Positions 59,503-64,000 of a stretch of 64,000 nucleotides of DNA are shown here, in pieces. The DNA is taken from contig MU271148.1 in the NCBI GenBank assembly GCA_021432605.1, forward strand, positions 2,301,362 through 2,365,361, written 5' to 3'. A model generated the notes under the pieces. It did no database searches, was not told the origin of the DNA, and was given only the letters and a program-made list of their open reading frames with translations. The translations under genes were made by a program, and so were the position numbers. Source of the stretch: Coniochaeta sp. PMI_546. Lineage: Eukaryota > Ascomycota > Sordariomycetes > Coniochaetales > Coniochaetaceae. Every line of letters starts with the position of its first letter. Positions within the stretch are counted from its first letter, which is position 1.

Positions 59503-61689
59503 TCACCGGGCCGCTTCCCTTTGGTCGTGATGATCGAGGTTCGGAACCGAATCATCGTCATCATCGTCATGCTGGTCGCCAAAGTCATCAACCAAGTCTT
59601 CAGCATCTATATCATCCTCATCTTCATCCCACTCACCCCCAAACTCGTCGGCAAAATCATCGTCACTCGCCACGAAAGCACCAGGCATCTCGAGCCTGTC
59701 ACCCTCGGCCGGCACAGGTCCATGCGCGCCGGCTCCGAGCATGTCGAGGAACCTGCGCAGAAGCCCGCGGGTCTCGTCCGGCACATCCGGGTCTTCCGTG
59801 AGGGCCTCCATCTCCTCCAGCTCGTTGGGTGGAATCGCCTGCGGCAAGCCCGCGCCCAGAACCGCTCTGATGTCCGGCGGGGCGTAATGGTCGTCTCCCC
59901 TGGGGTTCGTAGTCCATGGTAGCTTCTGCTTCTCGTCCGAGAAGATGTTCTCTTCTTGAGGAGGGGGGAGAGGATCGAAGTCGAAGTTTGGTGTTGCGTG
60001 CAGCATGCCGCGTGGCACGCCACTCATGAGGTCTGGCTTTCCATCCAGGTAGATGAAGCGGGCGGTTGAAAGGGAAATTGTCGTCTTGATCGCTTCATTT
60101 TCCGGACTTGGTTTGGCTGAGGAAGACGCAACTTCCTGCAGCAAGCCTGTCGCTTCGCTATTGTTCCACAGATCTGCCGCCAAGTGAGCATAGAGATCCG
60201 TGAAGAGTTGCTCATCGTCGTTGGGCGGCATAATACCCCACAGGCTTGGAGGCACGTCGACATTGATCGCCCCGAAAAGCTTGGTGTATAGCCAGGGGAC
60301 TGCCTCCATGCCCTCACGGAGGGTTGCTTTGGCGCCGGGCTTGTCTCCGAGCTGTAGCTGTGCGAGGACTTTTGTCTGGCGTATATATTTTGCGTTATCA
60401 AGCTCAGCCCTTTGATCTTTTAGAAGTTCCGAGTCGCACAAATCGACGAACCATTGCGCTTCGTGAGATCGAATAGCCAACACGTGGATCCAATTCAGCG
60501 CGCCATAGGGATCCTCATGATTGAGGCTGAGGAACAGCTTGGCCCATTCTAGCGCGGTCCGATATGTTCCCTTCCTGATCAGGTTCTTAATGTAGTGGTA
60601 CCCAGCCAGCCAAAACTGGCGGTTTTCTGGACGCCTGAAGCTCAGCCGCGCCTTCCCTTCCTCCAGCTTCTTCCTGAATGATGACAGCGTGACCCTGCCG
60701 AAAGTGAAAAGCGCTCGTTCGCAGAGCTCGGCAGCGAGAGCGGCATTCTGATCCTGGTGGGCGACCCGGCTCACTTGGATGAGAGTCGAGATGTGGTAAG
60801 GGTATTGCTGTAGGAAGAAGATGAGCTTGGTCGGGTCGTGCATGCCGACGAGGAAGAAGAACTGCGCCTCAAGCTGGCCGTAAGCCTTGTCGTGGGAGAA
60901 GGCAAATTCTACGACGTCCGCTTTCGGATCCCCGATAGTCGTCATGGTTAGACCACCTGCAGTGGCCCGAGGCCACGAGCTTTTGCCCTCGATGAACGGA
61001 TTTCTTCGCCGCACGACTTCTGGGATGCCTTTGCCCGGCTGACCCCGGAGGAATGTTTCGAGGTCAACATTCTGTTGTCGCGGCTGCCTCTGTCTTCGCC
61101 CGTGCGTGGCATTGGTATGTGTGTCCTCCTCGTGTTCTGCCGTTTCCATTGCCTCCTTGCCAAACAGCCGACGCATCTCGTTCAGCACCTTGAGATGTTG
61201 GAAGTTTATGCGTAGAAGTTGCGATACTCGTTCAGAAGCCTGGGCGACGCTATCTGCCCCTGTAGAAGTTTTGGCAGAAGACTCTTCCTTTGCCAAGTTA
61301 AGCTCTTGGATAGCTCTGTCGATCTCGTCAAACTCGTTGTCAGGGGCTCCTGATGGCTCATCTTGAATGACAGTTTCTGTTTTCTTTCCCTTTTTCTTCT
61401 TCTTCTTAGGTTTCTTGTTCTTCGTCACTGGTATGGGATCCTCTGATGCCTGCTTCGTTGTTTCTGCGGGCTCCTTCGCTTCGTCGTTCTCCTCCTCGTC
61501 GCCTTCGTCTTCGTCATCGTTGCCAGCGAGAGCAGCGAAGCCAGAGAACTTTGGCTTGGGCGGCCGAGAGATCTGCGGAGGTTCCTCCTCTTCATCAGTG
61601 CCAGACTCGGCACCTCGCTCAGTATTTTCTTTTTGCAAAGCTAGCAGCTCCTGTTGCTGGCGGAGCTTCCGCAGCTGCCGGCTCGACAT
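59503..61689 (-). CDS. RQC1: Rqc1/TCF25 family, ribosome quality control complex subunit
   Basis: A single exon encodes 728 residues. The N-terminus begins MSSRQLRKLRQQQELLALQ, the usual start of TCF25/Rqc1 proteins, then runs through acidic and polylysine stretches (KNKKPKKKKKKGKK near residue 92). The conserved TCF25 core lies at about residues 150-560 and includes FFLVGMHDPTKLIFFLQQYPYHISTLIQ, RALFTFGRVTLSSF, NRQFWLAGYHYIKNLIRKGTYRTALEWAKLFLSL and DPYGALNWIHVLAIR, a helical-repeat-like array. The C-terminal 130 residues are highly acidic. In yeast Rqc1 joins Rqc2 and the E3 ligase Ltn1 on stalled 60S subunits to direct degradation of incomplete chains; the mammalian homologue is TCF25/Nulp1. 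The gene is head-to-head with SCD6. Confidence 0.92.
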   Translation of the reverse strand: MSSRQLRKLRQQQELLALQKENTERGAESGTDEEEEPPQISRPPKPKFSGFAALAGNDDEDEGDEEENDEAKEPAETTKQASEDPIPVTKNKKPKKKKKKGKKTETVIQDEPSGAPDNEFDEIDRAIQELNLAKEESSAKTSTGADSVAQASERVSQLLRINFQHLKVLNEMRRLFGKEAMETAEHEEDTHTNATHGRRQRQPRQQNVDLETFLRGQPGKGIPEVVRRRNPFIEGKSSWPRATAGGLTMTTIGDPKADVVEFAFSHDKAYGQLEAQFFFLVGMHDPTKLIFFLQQYPYHISTLIQVSRVAHQDQNAALAAELCERALFTFGRVTLSSFRKKLEEGKARLSFRRPENRQFWLAGYHYIKNLIRKGTYRTALEWAKLFLSLNHEDPYGALNWIHVLAIRSHEAQWFVDLCDSELLKDQRAELDNAKYIRQTKVLAQLQLGDKPGAKATLREGMEAVPWLYTKLFGAINVDVPPSLWGIMPPNDDEQLFTDLYAHLAADLWNNSEATGLLQEVASSSAKPSPENEAIKTTISLSTARFIYLDGKPDLMSGVPRGMLHATPNFDFDPLPPPQEENIFSDEKQKLPWTTNPRGDDHYAPPDIRAVLGAGLPQAIPPNELEEMEALTEDPDVPDETRGLLRRFLDMLGAGAHGPVPAEGDRLEMPGAFVASDDDFADEFGGEWDEDEDDIDAEDLVDDFGDQHDDDDDDSVPNLDHHDQREAAR

Positions 61690-62180
61690 TGTCGCTCACG
61701 GGCGGTTGCCAACAGTCGGAAATCAAGTTGCGTATGGTCCGATTGGCAAAGATTGGTATCGAGAGTAGAGCTGGCGGTTGTGCTCAGATAAAATAACCGC
61801 TGCTCGTCTATGCCACACTTCAGTATCTGAGATGATGAAATAGGTGGATACCTTTTCTGCGGTAAAGGCAGTGAATGCTTTTTTGGCGGGGTGAATCGCA
61901 ACGTCGTCATACCAGACTCGTGGCTGTGTACATGAGGCTGACTTGCTTTTGAAGCATGTGTGGCGTAAGGCCCACAATTCTATCCAAGCTCAAGTCTTCA
62001 GAAGTTCAGCCTCCTCATCCGAATATTTTCACGACCAACCTTCTCATTACTTCATACCTTTCCGGTATCTCTGACGCGCCCGTTCTACTCCCATAGTGGA
62101 CACACCAACTCTATGGTATTTCTACCTTTCACACCGAAAAGAATTCTTCAAAGCTCCCTCAGCAAAGCAATTCGCCCAAC
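61690..62180. promoter_or_regulatory. Bidirectional promoter, RQC1 and SCD6
   Basis: A gap of 491 bp between head-to-head genes holds both promoters. I identify no specific site. Confidence 0.5.
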
Positions 62181-64000
62181 ATGTCGGAATTCCTAGGGTT
62201 AGTCTAGGCTGCTGGATTGGCGTCTTCGGACACTCTGTTCATTTGCTGACTTCTCTTCTCCTCAGTTCTCGCATTTCGCTCATATCGAGGAGCGATATCC
62301 GGTAGGCTCCCCGCCCCCGACGCTCTGTGCTTTCGGTGACTAATCCCCCCAATTAGATATGTCGGCACCCTACACGAGATCAACTCCGACGATTCGACTG
62401 TCTCGCTGGAGAACGTCAGGTCCTTCGGTACCGAGGGCCGGAGGGGCGGTGGAGAGGACGAGGCCGCACCCAGTGATCAAATCTACGAGTACATCGTCTT
62501 TCGCGGCAAGGATGTAAAAGACTTGAGAGTTGAGCAAGGCCCAAGCACGGTCAAGGAGAACAAGCCTCCAGCAGTACCGGATGACCCTGCGATAGTCGGC
62601 GTAAGTTCTCTCGTCCCGCAGTCCCTGCCCCGCCTCATGCTGGCAGACAAGTTTCCGTTTGATGATGAAATATTCCGGATGTAAAAACATTTTTGTCTGA
62701 AAAGCGCAAAAACCCCATGTTGAGATTTCCGTTGCCTTCCTTCTGATCAAACAAACAATCACAATCAATATCATCAGCCTCGCTCTTGACCTTACGGTCA
62801 CTAACCAGGTGTACAGGCTCGAGCTCGTCCGAATAACCTGCCACCAGGACCGCCGAATCAGCATGGTGTTCCCGGCGGCGGCCCGGGCGGCCCAGGATTC
62901 GGCTTTTACCCGCCTCCCATGGGTGGATGGGGTCGTGGTGGTGCTCCTCCACCGATGCCAGCATTTGGAGGCATGCAGTATCCGCCTCCGCCCGCTGGTT
63001 GGTTTCCTCCAGGCCAAGGCTTCCCTCCTGGACCGCCCGGCGCTGGACCGTGGGGCAACTATCCGCAGCCATTCCCCGCTGGTCCAGGAGGTCCGTCTGC
63101 TGTACCTGGCCCGAACAACCGGCAAGGATCATCTGAAGACTCGCGACCGGCGCCCATTGGTGCATCCAGCGACAAGAAGCCTAGCACACCGGGACAGCAG
63201 GGCAATATTCCTACCCAACCCAAACCACTTGGACAACCTCTGCAGCAACAGGCACCTGCGGCAAGAGGACCCCCGCCACCTGTTGAGTCGAAGCCGACAG
63301 TCGAGGAGGTGAAGGCAACCGCTGCATCCTTGGCTGCAAATGCGCCATCTACATCTGTGGGCCAGCCCAGCAAGTCTATCCCCACTGGTCCCAAGAACGG
63401 CTCCCGGCCCGCACAGATTATGCCTGCTGTGCCCCTGCCTGCAGCACTTACAGCTAAAGTGGCACAGCCAACACAGGCTGCCCCTTCCAACCCATCCCCA
63501 GAAACCCAAGCCGCGTTACGTGATGCCACACAGGCTGCCAAGGCGGCAGTTGCTGTTGCAATGGCGAAACTGGAGGCTCCTGGCGGTCCCAGCGGCAGTC
63601 AACAAGCCAACAACGCTGCTGTGGATAACCTAACTAGGAGGGTTATCGAGATGAGAGTCAGCGCCCCTCGCGGAGACGCCCCTCGAGGAGGCCAACATAC
63701 GCGTGGTGGTCGTGGTCGCGGACCGCGTCCCGCCAAGGTCGAAGTGCCAGATGCCGACTTCGATTTTGCGTCATCGAATGCCAAGTTCAACAAGGAAGAG
63801 GTCGTGAAGGAGGCTATTGCGACGGGTTCTCCCCTAGGTGAAGCCGCGCCCGACGGAGGAGACTCTGCGCCGGAGGCTGTCCTGGAGACAACACCGGGCT
63901 CGGGCGCCCCGCCGGCTTACAACAAGTCGAGGTCCTTCTTTGATAACATCTCTAGCGAAGCCAAGGACCGCGCCGAGAGTGGCGGACAGAAGCCGGGCGG
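62181..64000 (+). CDS. SCD6: Scd6/Lsm14 translational repressor and decapping factor (partial)
   Basis: Cut by the right edge. Exons are 62181-62197 (17 nt), 62266-62301 (36 nt), 62357-62600 and 62817 onward; introns are 68, 55 and 216 nt. The first two tiny exons build the start of the LSm14 domain (MSEFLG-SRISLISRSDIR-YVGTLHEIN), which continues through STVSLENVRSFGTEGR and YEYIVFRGKDVKDL to about residue 90. Then come a Pro/Gly-rich linker (GFGFYPPPMGG), an Ala-rich stretch, an RGG patch (RGGRGRG), the DFDF box (DADFDFASSNAKFNKEE) and an FFD box (KSRSFFDNIS), which bind Edc3-type partners and the helicase Dhh1. The protein represses translation through eIF4G and promotes decapping in P-bodies. 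Intron 3 has two acceptors 8 nt apart; only the second keeps frame. Confidence 0.94.

Noticed and set aside
62370-63125. 251-codon minus-strand frame
   Set aside because: It is the antisense of SCD6 exons 3 and 4 and runs through an intron.

Overview
The window is nuclear DNA of a filamentous ascomycete (Pezizomycotina, most likely a sordariomycete). The evidence is many short introns (about 49-80 nt, GT...YAG, with CTAAC- or CTGAC-like branch sites), CT-rich leaders, and a gene set that includes a CAP20-type perilipin, a GH30 xylanase, an AA9 lytic polysaccharide monooxygenase, a PTH11-like seven-helix receptor and a Zn2Cys6 factor. I cannot name the species. I recognise no tRNA, rRNA, CRISPR array, retroelement or DNA transposon, and see no AT-rich RIP-degraded block.

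Layout. 1-8.7 kb: an Hlj1-like ER J-protein (cut by the left edge), a small Aim19-like membrane protein, a Siw14-like phosphatase and a DENN-domain protein with a coiled coil. 8.7-26.2 kb is gene-sparse: only four genes in about 17.5 kb (snoRNP factor BCD1, CAP20 perilipin, a TRAF-like RING protein, a secreted GH30 xylanase) between stretches of 1.2-3.8 kb with no recognisable gene. 26.2-46.4 kb is dense and mostly housekeeping: calpain-like protease, steroid 5-alpha-reductase-like enzyme, an unrecognised repeat-bearing protein, Gyp5-like Rab-GAP, inner nuclear membrane protein Ima1, ALG14, mitoribosomal protein RSM25/mS23, a PPR protein and COX8. 47-57 kb: a PTH11-like receptor, an SCP-X type thiolase, a Zn2Cys6 factor and an AA9 LPMO. 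58-64 kb: copper chaperone ATX1, an RQC1/TCF25 protein and SCD6/LSM14 (cut by the right edge).

Functional links. RSM25 and the PPR gene are head-to-head over 375 bp with COX8 next door, so three mitochondrial gene-expression or respiration genes sit together. RQC1 and SCD6 are head-to-head and both act on translation or mRNA fate. The GH30 xylanase has an XlnR/Xyr1-type GGCTAAA site and a CreA-type site upstream. The Zn2Cys6 factor lies next to the LPMO.

The most interesting observations are three introns that keep frame and hold no stop. Two of them cut the defining motif of their protein: the CX5R loop of the Siw14-like phosphatase, and the zinc cluster of the Zn2Cys6 factor, where the intron also uses a GC donor. 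Retention would give full-length proteins with a split motif. All gene models are read by eye from splice signals and family motifs; no alignment, RNA data or database search was available.
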